The notes: generated from the sequence alone by a model not told the origin. DNA of 64,000 nucleotides from Paracoccus onubensis (GCF_003591515.1 NZ_QZCG01000011.1:124001-188000); one strand, 5' to 3'. Positions 16,695 through 26,593 are shown, counted from the first letter of the stretch. Program-made: numbers and translations.

Positions 16695-17479
16695 CACGCT
16701 GCCTCTGGTGCAAGATTAAGACGATTGACAAATTCCTCTGCGAACTGACGGTACGCGAGGCTGCCTTTTGAGTTCGGGTCATAAATCAACACTGGTTGAG
16801 CATGCGACGGCGCTTCGGAAACACGAACATTGCGTGGAATCACGGTCGTATATATCAATTCACCAAGGGTGGCACGCGCGTCGGCCTCGACCTGCTGGGA
16901 TAGATTGTTGCGATAATCCGACATCGTCAGCAAGACTCCATTCACGCGAAGTTCCGGATTCGCAGTCTGTCGAACATGACGAATAGAGGTCAGAAGTTGG
17001 GAAAGCCCTTCCAATGCGTAGAATTCGGCCTGAAGGGGCACCAAAACACCGGTGGCCGCGACCATCGCATTTATGGTCAGAAGACCTAGTGCAGGCGGGC
17101 AATCTATCAGGATGATCTTTTCCGAGCCTGTCTCAACAAGCTTATTTCGAAGAAGTTTGGTCCGATTTGCAGCATTGGAGAGTTCTACATCCGCCGAAGC
17201 CAAATCCGATGTTGCCGGCACTATATAAAGATCATCAATATTGGTTTTTTGCGCAACATCGTCGAGCGAGCCTTCACCCAGCAAGAGATCGTAAACCGTC
17301 TGTTGCCGCATATCTGCATCAATGCCCAAACCTGTCGAGGCATTTCCTTGCGGGTCAAGATCAATAAGGATCGTCTCATGCCCCGCTTGAGCGAGTGCTG
17401 CACCAAGATTGATTGCCGTTGTGGTTTTTCCAACGCCGCCCTTCTGGTTGGCAATCGCTATTATTCTATGATTTGGCAT
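16694..17479 (-). CDS. parA: Chromosome-partitioning ATPase ParA
   Basis: The 261-residue deviant Walker ATPase (ParA/Soj) drives origin segregation with ParB. The Walker A box is KGGVGKTTTAINLGAA (about 12-27), including the signature lysine; the A' region LIDLDPQGNASTGLG and Walker B-like ILIDCPPALGLLT follow. It overlaps rsmG by 14 bp and touches parB, so rsmG-parA-parB should be one operon. Confidence 0.95.
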   Translation of the reverse strand: MPNHRIIAIANQKGGVGKTTTAINLGAALAQAGHETILIDLDPQGNASTGLGIDADMRQQTVYDLLLGEGSLDDVAQKTNIDDLYIVPATSDLASADVELSNAANRTKLLRNKLVETGSEKIILIDCPPALGLLTINAMVAATGVLVPLQAEFYALEGLSQLLTSIRHVRQTANPELRVNGVLLTMSDYRNNLSQQVEADARATLGELIYTTVIPRNVRVSEAPSHAQPVLIYDPNSKGSLAYRQFAEEFVNRLNLAPEAA

Positions 17480-18068
17480 CTGTCACCTCACTGATCTTGA
17501 GTATCGCGGCGCCGGGTCTGGAAGTGCTTTGTATCGGAAAGACGTTAAATTTCCACTTATGGCGAGCATCCTCGACTTCTTCCCGCCAATTCTCACCTTT
17601 CATGATCCAAGCCTGCCCGTATTTTGCCAAATGCCGGTCAAGATATGGCATAAGGCGAGGTAAAGGAGCAAGCGCGCGGGCCGACAGATAGGCGGCATTC
17701 AGCGGATCAGCATCTTCTATTCGTCGGTTATACACTTGGGTATTTTCCAGCGTGAGTTCACGGATAACTGTCCGAAGGAAGGCGGCTTTTCGTTGATCAC
17801 TTTCCAAAAGCCTGAACTGCACCGGATGATTAGAGAAAACGATTGCCAATACGATACCTGGCAAACCTCCCCCGCTCCCAAGATCCGCCCAGATGCCTGA
17901 TTCTGGGCTGACATGCTTAGAAATCTGCAGGCAATCCTCGATATGCCGGGAATCGAATTCGGATATCGTTGACGGTGCTACGAGATTTATTCGAGAATTC
18001 CAACGAATTACCAGATCCCTGAATGTTGCAAGGCGTTCCATTGTTTCACGTGAAACATTGCCGGTCAT
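17466..18068 (-). CDS. rsmG: 16S rRNA (guanine527-N7)-methyltransferase RsmG
   Basis: The 200-residue SAM-dependent methyltransferase modifies G527 of 16S rRNA. The SAM-binding region reads [18 protein letters not shown] (about 62-80), and RFLESDQ-type [12 protein letters not shown] follows; the Pro/Arg-rich [11 protein letters not shown] is also typical. Its N-terminal residues NVSRET are encoded by a perfect parS site, so the coding and centromere signals overlap. The start overlaps the mnmG stop by ATGA. Confidence 0.93.
   Translation of the reverse strand: MTGNVSRETMERLATFRDLVIRWNSRINLVAPSTISEFDSRHIEDCLQISKHVSPESGIWADLGSGGGLPGIVLAIVFSNHPVQFRLLESDQRKAAFLRTVIRELTLENTQVYNRRIEDADPLNAAYLSARALAPLPRLMPYLDRHLAKYGQAWIMKGENWREEVEDARHKWKFNVFPIQSTSRPGAAILKISEVTDAKS
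18042..18057. promoter_or_regulatory. parS: parS site 1, in the 5' end of rsmG
   Basis: Perfect 16-bp palindrome TGTTTCACGTGAAACA, identical to the consensus parS bound by ParB in most bacteria. It encodes part of Asn-Val-Ser-Arg-Glu-Thr near the start of RsmG and lies about 5.2 kb from the predicted origin. Confidence 0.95.
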
Positions 18069-19936
18069 GCTCGTTTTCGCTCTGCGCTTCGACTTACTGC
18101 GATCAATAATGTTAGTGCAGCCGGCGTTATACCCTCGATCCTGGCAGCTGCCGCCAACGTGCTCGGACGGACATCTGTCAGCTTAATGCGTAGCTCGGAT
18201 GAAAGTCCGGCGATATCGGAGTAGTCAATATCCGCAGCCAATGGAATATTCTCATCTGCCCTTAGAGCTTCCGCATCCCGCTTCTGTCGATCCACATACC
18301 GATGATAAAGAGAATCGTTCAAGAGCTGTTGTAACGTTTCCGGGTCGATTTTTTCCAGCCATGGCGCGATTGCACAAACTTTTTGTATCGGAAGTTCTCG
18401 CATCCCAAGAAGCGAAAAAATCGAGCGTCGCTGACCGTCCAGACGTACCTGAATATCTCCCTGCAGCAAATCATTGGGCGAATGCGCTTGTTCCTCCGCC
18501 TTGCTGCGCGCAGCAAGGTATTTCGACTGCCGAGCTTCATATCTTCCACGCCGCTCTGCTCCAACGCAGCCGATTTCTATGCCAAGTGGTGTCAGTCGCT
18601 GATCCGCATTGTCGGCACGTAGAGTCAGGCGAAATTCTGCCCTGGACGTAAACATGCGATATGGTTCGCTTACTCCGCGAGTAACCAGATCATCGATCAT
18701 CACGCCAATATAACTGTCTGTTCGACTGAAAATTACCGGAGCGTTATTCGAAGCAAAGCGAGCCGCGTTAAGGCCAGCAACCATTCCTTGCGCACCGGCT
18801 TCTTCGTATCCAGTGGTACCGTTAATCTGGCCAGCAAAATACAAACCCTCAATGGATTTGACTTTCAGGCTGAAATCTAACGCTCTTGGATCGACATAAT
18901 CATATTCAACCGCATATCCAGGTTGAGTGATAACTGCATTTTCAAGGCCCTTTATCGTATGCACATACGCCGTCTGAACATCTTCTGGTAACGATGTTGA
19001 GATACCATTCGGATATACTGTGGTATCTTCGAGCCCTTCGGGCTCAAGGAAAATCTGATGAGAACTTTTATCCGAAAATCGCACAATCTTATCTTCAATC
19101 GATGGACAATATCGCGGACCCTTTCCCGAGATATGCCCACCATACATCGCTGAACGATTGAGATTTTTATCAATAATATCATGCGTATGAGCGTTCGTAT
19201 GCGTAATTGCGCAAGATATCTGACGCAGAGAAGGCGCCTTTGAAAGATACGAAAACATGACCGGGCTCTCATCTCCCGGCTGTTTCCCCAACTGGTCCCA
19301 ATCTATTGTGCGGCCATCAAGGCGCGGCGGCGTTCCGGTCTTTAGGCGCCCCATCGGAAGATTTAAACCGTAAAGCGAATCGGCAAGCCTGTTTGAAGCA
19401 TTATCACCCCAGCGACCTGCTTTCCGACTTACATCTCCGATGTGGATAACTCCGTTAAGGAATGTACCGGTAGTAAGGACAACAGCAGTGGCACTTAAGC
19501 GAGTACCATCCGCAAGTTCTACACCGTCTATCCGGTTTGAATCACCGGTGAATGCAGCAACCTCACCGAACAGCAGTTCCAACCCGGGTATACCGCGCAA
19601 ATAAGTTAACGCATGCGTTCGATATGCCGCCCTGTCCATTTGTGCACGAGGCCCCTGAACCGCCGGCCCCTTACGTCTATTAAGAAGACGGAACTGGATA
19701 CCTGCGCAATCAGCAACACGTCCCATAAGCCCGTCCAGCGCATCAATCTCACGGACCAAGTGGCCTTTTCCCAGCCCACCGATAGCAGGATTACAGGAAA
19801 GTGCGCCGATATCAACTTCCTGCATGGTAATCAGCGCGGTTCGTGACCCCATTCGCGCTGCAGCCGCGGCTGCCTCGGTACCGGCATGTCCGCCTCCGAT
19901 TACTATCACATCGAAATGTTTCACGTGAAACACCAT
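18065..19936 (-). CDS. mnmG: tRNA uridine-5-carboxymethylaminomethyl modification enzyme MnmG
   Basis: The 623-residue FAD enzyme works with MnmE to place cmnm5 at the wobble U34. The FAD loop is [19 protein letters not shown] near residue 12; family motifs include [49 protein letters not shown] and [20 protein letters not shown]. The ATG at 19936, one base after the mnmE stop, is preferred over a TTG at 19948. The first residues (FHVKH) come from a parS site. Codon use and GC are visibly lower here than in flanking blocks (43-48% GC in two sampled 60-base lines). Confidence 0.95.
   Translation of the reverse strand: MVFHVKHFDVIVIGGGHAGTEAAAAAARMGSRTALITMQEVDIGALSCNPAIGGLGKGHLVREIDALDGLMGRVADCAGIQFRLLNRRKGPAVQGPRAQMDRAAYRTHALTYLRGIPGLELLFGEVAAFTGDSNRIDGVELADGTRLSATAVVLTTGTFLNGVIHIGDVSRKAGRWGDNASNRLADSLYGLNLPMGRLKTGTPPRLDGRTIDWDQLGKQPGDESPVMFSYLSKAPSLRQISCAITHTNAHTHDIIDKNLNRSAMYGGHISGKGPRYCPSIEDKIVRFSDKSSHQIFLEPEGLEDTTVYPNGISTSLPEDVQTAYVHTIKGLENAVITQPGYAVEYDYVDPRALDFSLKVKSIEGLYFAGQINGTTGYEEAGAQGMVAGLNAARFASNNAPVIFSRTDSYIGVMIDDLVTRGVSEPYRMFTSRAEFRLTLRADNADQRLTPLGIEIGCVGAERRGRYEARQSKYLAARSKAEEQAHSPNDLLQGDIQVRLDGQRRSIFSLLGMRELPIQKVCAIAPWLEKIDPETLQQLLNDSLYHRYVDRQKRDAEALRADENIPLAADIDYSDIAGLSSELRIKLTDVRPSTLAAAARIEGITPAALTLLIAVSRSAERKRA
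19917..19932. promoter_or_regulatory. parS: parS site 2, in the 5' end of mnmG
   Basis: A second perfect copy of TGTTTCACGTGAAACA, starting two bases inside the mnmG ATG and encoding Phe-His-Val-Lys-His. It is 1,860 bp from site 1 and about 3.2 kb from the predicted origin. Confidence 0.95.
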
Positions 19937-19937
19937 T

Positions 19938-21206
19938 TCACTTCCCAATACAAAACGAGCTAAAGATCACTCCCAGATACTCTTCTGCACCGATTCTGCC
20001 AAGTAATCTATCCAGAGATGTTGCCGCTGCTCTTATAGATTCGGCTAACAGCTCCGGCGGCAGCCCTTCTATATCTGAAAGACACGCACTTGCATCAACC
20101 AACGCCACCAACTGCCTCTCATGACTAATGGTACGGGCGCCAACAATCATTAAAGACAACTTATCATATAGACGTAAAAGCAACGCATCTATTCCGTCAC
20201 CCGTAGAAGACGAAACGGCAACGTCGCCAGTTATACTTCCACCCAGATCCGATTTTGTCCTGACTGAGATATCGCCATTTTTCCATAAATCGGAAACAAT
20301 ATCTCCGTTCTCCGATAGATGAAGACGTAAATCAGCAGCCATCGCACGCTCTTTCGCAAGGCCGACTCCCATTTTTTCGATTTCATCTACGGATTCACGT
20401 AGCCCCGCCGTGTCCAGGATTGTGACCGCCAGCCCGTAAAGATCCAATCGGACTTCGATAATATCCCTTGTGGTACCTTCGATATCCGAAACCAGCGCAA
20501 TATCCCGGCGGGCTATTCGATTGATCAGGCTGGACTTTCCAGCATTAGGTGGACCGATAACTGCAACTTCAAGACCTTTTCTCAATCGCTCCGTTGCAGA
20601 AAACCCATTTATCTCACTATCCAGGTCGTCCTTCAACTGCGATAGGATTTCATATACCTCCAAGGGAACATGCTCAGGAACTTCTTCATCAGCAAAGTCA
20701 ACGCTCGCCTCGACAAGAGCTCCGGCTCGAATAAGCGACCCTCGCCAGGCTTCCGTCTTCTTGCTCAGCTCACCGCTGGCGACACGAGCAGCAAGTTGTC
20801 GCTGCACTTCGGTTTCCGCTTCCAGAAGATCTCCCAGACCTTCAACTTCAGCAAGATCCATGCGGTTATTAAGGAATGCCCGTTTTGTAAATTCACCGGC
20901 TTCCGCCCAACGCAGCCCCATCTCCAACAGCACGCGTGAGATCCGCTTTACAATAACCGGAGCACCATGAAGATGAAGTTCGACGACCTCTTCCCCAGTG
21001 AAGCTATTCCCTTCTTCAAACCAAAGCACAAGCGCATGATCTAGGATTTCATCATCATCTCGAATATCACGCAATTCGGCATACCGTGGTCGCGTCAACG
21101 GCCCGGTAAGCTTCTCTGCTGCTGCGCGCGCATTGTCTCCACTAAGACGAATAACCGAAACACCCCCCCGTCCAGGAGAGGTGGCCTCGGCAAAAATCAA
21201 ATCCAT
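19938..21206 (-). CDS. mnmE: tRNA modification GTPase MnmE
   Basis: The 422-residue GTPase is the partner of MnmG. N-terminal folate-binding domain ([29 protein letters not shown]), helical domain, then the inserted G domain: G1 [12 protein letters not shown] (about 219-230), G2 GTTRDIIE, G3 DTAGLRE. The C-terminal CIGK ends the protein as in the family (essential Cys). It lies 10 bp after rho and one base before mnmG, giving rho-mnmE-mnmG-rsmG-parA-parB in one direction. The N-terminal half has few frills and the length is slightly short for the family. Confidence 0.94.
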   Translation of the reverse strand: MDLIFAEATSPGRGGVSVIRLSGDNARAAAEKLTGPLTRPRYAELRDIRDDDEILDHALVLWFEEGNSFTGEEVVELHLHGAPVIVKRISRVLLEMGLRWAEAGEFTKRAFLNNRMDLAEVEGLGDLLEAETEVQRQLAARVASGELSKKTEAWRGSLIRAGALVEASVDFADEEVPEHVPLEVYEILSQLKDDLDSEINGFSATERLRKGLEVAVIGPPNAGKSSLINRIARRDIALVSDIEGTTRDIIEVRLDLYGLAVTILDTAGLRESVDEIEKMGVGLAKERAMAADLRLHLSENGDIVSDLWKNGDISVRTKSDLGGSITGDVAVSSSTGDGIDALLLRLYDKLSLMIVGARTISHERQLVALVDASACLSDIEGLPPELLAESIRAAATSLDRLLGRIGAEEYLGVIFSSFCIGK

Positions 21207-21216
21207 GACGTCCTCG

Positions 21217-22488
21217 TCAGGCGTTCATCGAATCGAAAAATTCGGCATTTGTCTTCGTTTGCTTCAACTTTGAAATCAGAAATTCGACCGCATCCGTCGT
21301 TCCCATCGGGTTCAAGATACGACGCAGCAGATAGGTTTTCTGTAAATCGCGCGCTTCCACCAGCAATTCTTCTTTTCGGGTTCCAGATTTAAGGATATCC
21401 ATAGCCGGGAAGACCCTTTTATCGGCAACTTTCCGGTCAAGCACGATCTCGCTGTTACCCGTGCCCTTGAATTCCTCGAAGATCACTTCATCCATACGCG
21501 AACCGGTATCGATCAGGGCTGTCGCGATAATCGTCAACGAACCGCCTTCCTCGATATTCCGCGCCGCGCCAAAGAAACGCTTAGGCCTCTGCAACGCATT
21601 CGCATCGACACCACCAGTCAGGACTTTCCCCGAACTGGGAACAGTGGTATTATAAGCCCTACCAAGTCTAGTGATTGAATCCAAAAGAATAACAACATCT
21701 CGTTTATGCTCAACAAGACGCTTGGCTTTCTCGATGACCATCTCGCTCACGGCGACATGCCGGCTCGCCGGTTCATCGAATGTCGAAGCAATCACTTCGC
21801 CGCGCACGCTTCGCTGCATGTCGGTTACTTCTTCCGGGCGTTCATCGATCAACAGGACAATCAGATAGCATTCCGGATGATTACGCTCGATCGAATGCGC
21901 AATATTCTGCAATAACACTGTCTTACCTGTGCGCGGAGGGGCCACGATAAGTGAACGCTGACCCTTCCCGATCGGGGCAACCAGATCGATGATACGGGCG
22001 CTACGATCCTTGCTGGTCGGATCATCGATTTCCATGTTAAGCCGCGCATTCGGGTATAGCGGCGTCAGGTTATCGAACGCGACCTTATGCCGCGCCTTCT
22101 CCGGATCCTCGAAATTGATCCGTTCCACCTTCGTCAACGCAAAATAGCGCTCGTTTTCACCCGGCGCCCGGATCACGCCCTCAACCGTATCGCCAGTTCT
22201 AAGCGAATACTGCCGGATCATATCCGGGCTGACATAGATATCGTCAGGCCCGGGAAGATAGTTCGCTTCGGTAGATCTCAGGAATCCAAACCCGTCCTGA
22301 ACGACTTCAAGAACTCCCTCGCCACCGATATCCCACCCCTCATCAGCGTGTTCTTTCAGGATCGAGAACATCATCTCGCCCTTGCGCATCGTCGAGGCGT
22401 TCTCGATTTCCCATTCCTCTGCCATAGCCAGCAGATCCGCAGGACTCTTGGCCTTGAGATCGGACAGATTCAGGCGTTCGTCGCTCAT
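21217..22488 (-). CDS. rho: Transcription termination factor Rho
   Basis: The 423-residue hexameric RNA helicase ends transcription at Rho-dependent sites. The N-terminal Rho-N ([20 protein letters not shown]) and the cold-shock RNA-binding domain ([17 protein letters not shown]) precede the ATPase core with Walker [13 protein letters not shown] (about 183-194), Q-loop [17 protein letters not shown] and R-loop [10 protein letters not shown]. The start has GAGG about eight bases upstream. Confidence 0.96.
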   Translation of the reverse strand: MSDERLNLSDLKAKSPADLLAMAEEWEIENASTMRKGEMMFSILKEHADEGWDIGGEGVLEVVQDGFGFLRSTEANYLPGPDDIYVSPDMIRQYSLRTGDTVEGVIRAPGENERYFALTKVERINFEDPEKARHKVAFDNLTPLYPNARLNMEIDDPTSKDRSARIIDLVAPIGKGQRSLIVAPPRTGKTVLLQNIAHSIERNHPECYLIVLLIDERPEEVTDMQRSVRGEVIASTFDEPASRHVAVSEMVIEKAKRLVEHKRDVVILLDSITRLGRAYNTTVPSSGKVLTGGVDANALQRPKRFFGAARNIEEGGSLTIIATALIDTGSRMDEVIFEEFKGTGNSEIVLDRKVADKRVFPAMDILKSGTRKEELLVEARDLQKTYLLRRILNPMGTTDAVEFLISKLKQTKTNAEFFDSMNA

Positions 22489-22610
22489 TATGTAACCTCA
22501 TCGATGCCAGCGGCGGCTGGCGAAAACATCAATATCATGGAGATTCCCGTACCGGACGGCCGGGTTCCAGCATCAAATAGGCTGTAAAGACGAACGAGTC
22601 AATCTTAGCG

Positions 22611-23057
22611 TCAGTATTTAAGGATAACTGACAAAACGATCACAATCATCAGCAAAGTCGGAACCTCGTTCATCAAACGATATCGTTTTCCGCTCAGCCA
22701 TATGCCTTGCGCCAATGCTCGTCGCTGTCCCGCACACCAGCCATGAAACCAGGTCATGATCAAAACACATCCGGCCTTGACCCAGGGCCAGCTCATCGAC
22801 CAGTCAACCACCCCGGGGGTAAGAACCAGAATTAAGCCACTGACCCATGTCGCAATCATCGCAGGCCGCATGATCAGGCGCAGCAACTTGTCTTCCATGA
22901 TCAAAAGACTTGCTGCAGGCTCATCCGCCTTTGCCCCTCGCTCAACATGGTAAACAAACAGGCGTGGAAGATAAAACAGACCGGCCATCCATGACATGAC
23001 AGCCATCACATGGAATGCTTTCACATACAGATAGATCAAGGCAAGCAATCCGGTCAT
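22611..23057 (-). CDS. hemJ: Protoporphyrinogen IX oxidase HemJ
   Basis: The 148-residue integral membrane protein of the HemJ (UPF0093) family oxidises protoporphyrinogen IX to protoporphyrin IX in most alphaproteobacteria. Four hydrophobic helices are visible; the conserved His and Lys are in YLYVKAFHVMAVMSWMAGLFYLPRLFVYH near the N terminus and ITW/WVKAGCVLIMTWFHGW later, with the C-terminal RLMNEVPTLLMIVIV. GGGAGAG precedes the ATG. It is the last leftward gene before the putative origin. Confidence 0.92.
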   Translation of the reverse strand: MTGLLALIYLYVKAFHVMAVMSWMAGLFYLPRLFVYHVERGAKADEPAASLLIMEDKLLRLIMRPAMIATWVSGLILVLTPGVVDWSMSWPWVKAGCVLIMTWFHGWCAGQRRALAQGIWLSGKRYRLMNEVPTLLMIVIVLSVILKY

Positions 23058-23147
23058 GAAATCTCTCCCGTTGGGACTGCTCTAAATAAAATAAAGAAGA
23101 AAAGAAATGTTGTTGTTATAGGGCCTGAGGAAAACTGGATTAGCGAC

Positions 23148-23156
23148 TTATCCACA
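23148..23156 (+). promoter_or_regulatory. DnaA box, perfect
   Basis: TTATCCACA, exact consensus, 55 bp before the AT-rich block of the putative oriC. Confidence 0.85.
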
Positions 23157-23210
23157 ACGGCATCCCCAGTAAGGATGGATGAGTGTAGCGTCATGGGAAC
23201 AGATGCTATA

Positions 23211-23254
23211 CGTATAATATCTTTATATTTCAATAAATTAATAATTTTAATAAG
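23211..23254. other. AT-rich DNA-unwinding element candidate
   Basis: Only 5 of 44 bases are G or C, in a genome that is otherwise about 60% GC by eye; it sits between DnaA boxes. Confidence 0.75.
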
Positions 23255-23322
23255 TGATCGGCAAGATCTGGGTCATGTCACTAGTCCACAACGGAAATGA
23301 TACCGGCTTCCTGCGATCCACT

Positions 23323-23331
23323 TGTGGATAA
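23323..23331 (-). promoter_or_regulatory. DnaA box, perfect, reverse orientation
   Basis: TGTGGATAA on the plus strand, exact consensus on the minus strand. Confidence 0.85.
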
Positions 23332-23391
23332 TCGGTCTCCGTTTACCTTATGTTCACAGTGAGTTTCAGCTATAAGCGCCAAGCTGGTAGA

Positions 23392-23400
23392 TTATCCGCA
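23392..23400 (+). promoter_or_regulatory. DnaA box with one mismatch
   Basis: TTATCCGCA, one change from TTATCCACA, about 150 bp before aroE. Confidence 0.6.
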
Positions 23401-23551
23401 GAATGTCCCCAGAGATATCCAGTGTTTCATCCACTTGGGTGAGTCTGAAGTGCCACAATGACCGCCCGTCCTGCATATCCGCTCTTTTATTGCGGTGGGC
23501 ATGTACCCTACTCTACTCAGAGCCTGAAAGATGAGATAACTTATTGTTGTG

Positions 23552-24406
23552 ATGACCGAAGATTCGCCAGAAAGCCAGTCACGGCCCGCGCCATTGGCCG
23601 GAGTGATCGGGCAGCCGATCATGCATTCGCGTTCGCCGAAGCTGCATGGCTACTGGCTGAAGCGCTATTCTATCGACGGACATTACATTCCCATGCCTGT
23701 TAAGCCCGAAAACCTTGCCGAAGTGCTTCGCGCGCTGCCGCACCTTGGTTTCGTTGGAATTAATGTCACCATCCCGCATAAAGAGGCCGTTCTGACGCTC
23801 GCCGATGTCGTTACCGATCGTGCGGCATTGATCGGCGCTGCAAACACCCTCATTTTCCGCCCTGACGGAAAAATTCATGCCGATAACACAGATGGTTATG
23901 GATTCATCGCCAATTTGCGGCAAGCGGCGCCCGACTGGGATGCGGATAACAGTCCCGCCGCGGTCATTGGCGCGGGCGGTGCTGCGCGGGCGGTTGTTGC
24001 ATCGCTGCTGGACAGCGGGGTCAAGGAGATCCGGATCACCAATCGCACCCGGGTCCGAGCCGAACAAATTCGCGCAGAGTTTGGTGCGCGCCTGATCGTC
24101 TATGATTGGGCGCAGGCCGGAAATATGCTTGAAGGCGCGGTGACTGTCGTCAATGCCAGTTCTCTCGGAATGCAGGACAAGCAGCCACTCAGGATTCCGC
24201 TGGATGCGCTGTCCCCTGACGCCTTGGTAACCGATCTTGTATATACGCCGCTGATGACGCAGTTTCTGATCGATGCTCAGGCGCGCGGCTGTCGGGTCGT
24301 CGACGGGTTGGGAATGCTTCTGCATCAGGCGGCGCCCGGGTTTGAAAGATGGTTTGGTCAACGCCCTGCCATAGACGATGAAACCCGCCGGGTCGTGCTT
24401 GAATGA
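23552..24406 (+). CDS. aroE: Shikimate dehydrogenase
   Basis: The 284-residue NADP-dependent enzyme reduces 3-dehydroshikimate to shikimate in aromatic amino-acid synthesis. Substrate-site motifs are IGQPIMHSRSPKLH and GINVTIPHKEAV (catalytic Lys), ANTLIF and DNTDGYGF; the NADP loop is IGAGGAARAVVASL, followed by NRTRVRAEQI. A GTG one codon earlier (23549) is an alternative start; neither has a strong ribosome site. It is the first rightward gene after the putative origin. No maf gene precedes it. The stop overlaps coaE by ATGA. Confidence 0.94.
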   Translation: MTEDSPESQSRPAPLAGVIGQPIMHSRSPKLHGYWLKRYSIDGHYIPMPVKPENLAEVLRALPHLGFVGINVTIPHKEAVLTLADVVTDRAALIGAANTLIFRPDGKIHADNTDGYGFIANLRQAAPDWDADNSPAAVIGAGGAARAVVASLLDSGVKEIRITNRTRVRAEQIRAEFGARLIVYDWAQAGNMLEGAVTVVNASSLGMQDKQPLRIPLDALSPDALVTDLVYTPLMTQFLIDAQARGCRVVDGLGMLLHQAAPGFERWFGQRPAIDDETRRVVLE

Positions 24407-24990
24407 CGTACAAGCTTGGGTTGACCGGCAGTATCGGAATGGGAAAATCCACCACAGCTCAGATGTTTCGCGATCTTGGCCATCCCGTCTGGGATGCGGA
24501 CGGGGCTGTGCATCGCCTTTACGCGCAGGGTGGGGCAGCTGTTGCTCCGATTTCGGAGCTGGTGCCGGATGCTTTGAAAAACGATGCGATAGATCGCGAG
24601 GCGTTGAAACTCGCCCTGAAGACAGACCCGAGCCTGATCGAAAAGCTGGAATCCCTCGTTCATCCGTTAGTCGCTCAGGATCGCGCGGATTTCGTAAAGA
24701 GAAATTCGGATAGCGATCTGATAATTCTTGATATTCCCTTGCTTTTCGAAAAATCCTCAGATCATTCCTTCGATGGCGTGGCAGTTGTTTCCACCGATGC
24801 CGATACGCAGAAAGCCCGGGTATTGTCCCGGCCCGGCATGTCCGAGGATCATTTCAGGATGATTCTGTCCCGCCAGATGCCCGATAGTGAAAAGCGCGAC
24901 CGAGCCGATTGGGTGATCCCTACGGATGATCTGGAAACCGCGCGCGCCGCTGTTGAACGAATCTGCAAGGAGATTCTTGCGAATGCGTGA
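24403..24990 (+). CDS. coaE: Dephospho-CoA kinase
   Basis: The 195-residue kinase phosphorylates dephospho-CoA in the last step of coenzyme A synthesis. P-loop GLTGSIGMGKSTTA (about 7-20), WDADGAVHRLY, LESLVHPLVAQDR and LDIPLLFEK are all family segments; the C-terminal RADWVIPTD is typical. It sits between aroE (ATGA overlap) and dnaQ (8-bp overlap), a conserved alphaproteobacterial order. Confidence 0.94.
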   Translation: MTYKLGLTGSIGMGKSTTAQMFRDLGHPVWDADGAVHRLYAQGGAAVAPISELVPDALKNDAIDREALKLALKTDPSLIEKLESLVHPLVAQDRADFVKRNSDSDLIILDIPLLFEKSSDHSFDGVAVVSTDADTQKARVLSRPGMSEDHFRMILSRQMPDSEKRDRADWVIPTDDLETARAAVERICKEILANA

Positions 24991-25687
24991 AATCGTCATG
25001 GATACGGAAACCACCGGCTTCGATGCCGAAAAGGATGACCGCATCGTCGAGATCGGTGCGCTTGAATTGCTTAATCACCTGCCTACCGGCAATACATTCC
25101 ACGTATATATCAATCCGGAACGCTCCATGCCGACCGAAGCATTCGAGGTTCACGGTCTTGGCGACGATTTCCTGCGCGACAAACCGAAATTTTCGGAAAT
25201 TGCTCAGGGCTTCCTTGATTTTATAGGTCAGGATTCCAAGCTGGTGATCCATAACGCCAGTTTCGACATGAAATTCCTGAACGCAGAGCTGAAACGTGCC
25301 GGCCACCCCGCCCTGCCATGGAATCGCGCGCTTGATACGCTTGCCGTCGCGCGCGAGAAATTTCCCGGCTCTCCGGCGTCTCTGGACGCGCTTTGCAGAC
25401 GTTTCGGCGTTGATAACTCAAACCGCGAGCTGCACGGGGCACTGCTTGACTCGGAACTTCTGGCAGAGGTCTATCTGGAGCTTATCGGCGGACGGCAGCC
25501 CGATCTCGTGCTGGATCAGCCCGCGGAAAGCCGGGTTTCCAATATGGCAGACACACCCGGTTCACAGAAGGCCAGGGCAAGGCCGGTTCCATTGCCTTCC
25601 CGGCTGACCAGGGAAGAGGCGGCCGCCCATGCAGAGTTTCTGACCCGGCTGGGTGACGATTCAATCTGGTCGCGCTATTCTGTCTAG
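24983..25687 (+). CDS. dnaQ: DNA polymerase III epsilon subunit, 3'-5' exonuclease
   Basis: The 234-residue proofreading exonuclease has the DEDDh active site: ExoI VMDTETTGFD (about 6-15), ExoII HNASFDMKFLN and ExoIII HGALLDSELLAEVY. The C-terminal linker after about residue 185 is the polymerase-alpha-binding part. The open frame reaches back to 24926, but the ATG at 24983 gives the standard N terminus and overlaps coaE by 8 bp. A strong stem-loop starts two bases after the stop. Confidence 0.94.
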   Translation: MREIVMDTETTGFDAEKDDRIVEIGALELLNHLPTGNTFHVYINPERSMPTEAFEVHGLGDDFLRDKPKFSEIAQGFLDFIGQDSKLVIHNASFDMKFLNAELKRAGHPALPWNRALDTLAVAREKFPGSPASLDALCRRFGVDNSNRELHGALLDSELLAEVYLELIGGRQPDLVLDQPAESRVSNMADTPGSQKARARPVPLPSRLTREEAAAHAEFLTRLGDDSIWSRYSV

Positions 25688-25688
25688 C

Positions 25689-25719
25689 TACGGACATGTC
25701 CAACCAGGACAAGTCCGTA
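25689..25719 (+). terminator. Stem-loop after dnaQ
   Basis: A 13-position stem (25689-25701 with 25707-25719) with 12 pairs, one A-A mismatch and a 5-nt AACCA loop directly after the dnaQ stop. No T-run follows. It probably ends or stabilises the aroE-coaE-dnaQ message; the ribosome site of the next gene lies just beyond it. Confidence 0.6.
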
Positions 25720-25738
25720 ATCGTGTCAAGGAGAACCG

Positions 25739-26593
25739 ATGCTGGTTCTGATTAAACGGTTTTGGTCATTCTGGCAGGCTGTTTTCGAGCGTATGGACGA
25801 AAGCCATATGGCTCTTATCGCAGCAGGTGTCGCATTCTATGCCATGTTCGCGGTTTTTCCCGGCCTTGCGGCAATCATCGCGTTATGGAGCCTGTGGTTC
25901 GAGCCCAACGTCATCATGACATATGTCAATGTCGCGCATGAATTCCTGCCCGAGGACGCGGCCGGCATCATAGATACCCAGATCAGATCGCTTACGGCAG
26001 GAGGACGGACCACCATCGGATGGACCTCTGTCATTTCCTTCGTGATTGCCACCGTATCCGCGCGTGCCGGAGTCGATGCCCTTATCCGGGGGTTGAATGC
26101 GGCGCATGGCGCGCGCAGTCGTTCGACATTGGTCGGATTTATCCGCGCATATGTGCTGACCTTGGCAATGGTGGGGATTTCTTTAGCCGGGATGGCGACC
26201 ATTGTCGTTGTTCCGATATTGCTCAAATTCATGGTCATAGCACCGATAAGGGCAGCGCTGCTGACCGCCTTGCCATGGGCAGGAATGTTCGTTCTGGTCA
26301 ATATCGGAATCGGAATCCTTTATCGCTACGGACCGAATGTCGGTGCGCAGCGTCCGCCTTTGCTGACATGGGGCGGCTTGTTCGCAACGCTCCTGTGGTC
26401 GGCGGCCTCAATCGGATTTTCGGCCTATCTGGGCAGTTTCAACAGCTATAACCGTATCTATGGCTCGATCGGGACCGTTGTCGCATTGCTTATGTGGTTC
26501 TATCTGGCGGGATTTTCCGTGCTGCTGGGCGCTGTCATCAATATCGAGCTTGCGCAGAAGAAACGGCACCGCAAGACGCCAGCCGAACAATAA
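25739..26593 (+). CDS. YihY/BrkB-family membrane protein
   Basis: The 284-residue inner-membrane protein has about six helices and the family segments ALIAAGVAFYAMFAVFPGLAAIIAL (residues 22-46), TIGWTSVISFVIATVSARAGVDALIRGLNAA, WAGMFVLVNIGIGILYRYGPN and YNRIYGSIGTVVALLMWFYLAGFSVLLGAVINIE. It was once called ribonuclease BN by mistake; the function is unknown (a transporter-like role has been proposed). AAGGAG precedes the ATG. It converges with phyR. Confidence 0.9.
   Translation: MLVLIKRFWSFWQAVFERMDESHMALIAAGVAFYAMFAVFPGLAAIIALWSLWFEPNVIMTYVNVAHEFLPEDAAGIIDTQIRSLTAGGRTTIGWTSVISFVIATVSARAGVDALIRGLNAAHGARSRSTLVGFIRAYVLTLAMVGISLAGMATIVVVPILLKFMVIAPIRAALLTALPWAGMFVLVNIGIGILYRYGPNVGAQRPPLLTWGGLFATLLWSAASIGFSAYLGSFNSYNRIYGSIGTVVALLMWFYLAGFSVLLGAVINIELAQKKRHRKTPAEQ

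Larger units (their letters stand above)
23058..23551. other. oriC: Probable chromosomal replication origin region (oriC)
   Basis: A 494-bp gap between divergent hemJ (-) and aroE (+) without a credible gene. It holds two perfect DnaA boxes in opposite orientation, a third with one mismatch, a 10-bp direct repeat TCCACAACGG (23151-23160 and 23285-23294), and a 44-bp block at 23211-23254 with only 5 G/C, a good unwinding element. Genes on both sides read away from it, and parAB with two parS sites lie within 8 kb. In Caulobacter and relatives the origin is also near this gene group. No TTAA-N7-TTAA CtrA site was seen. Confidence 0.85.

Noticed and set aside
23238..23250. CtrA-type TTAA pair in the origin
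   Set aside because: The two TTAA are 5 bp apart, not the 7 bp of the CtrA consensus, and the block is simply AT-rich.
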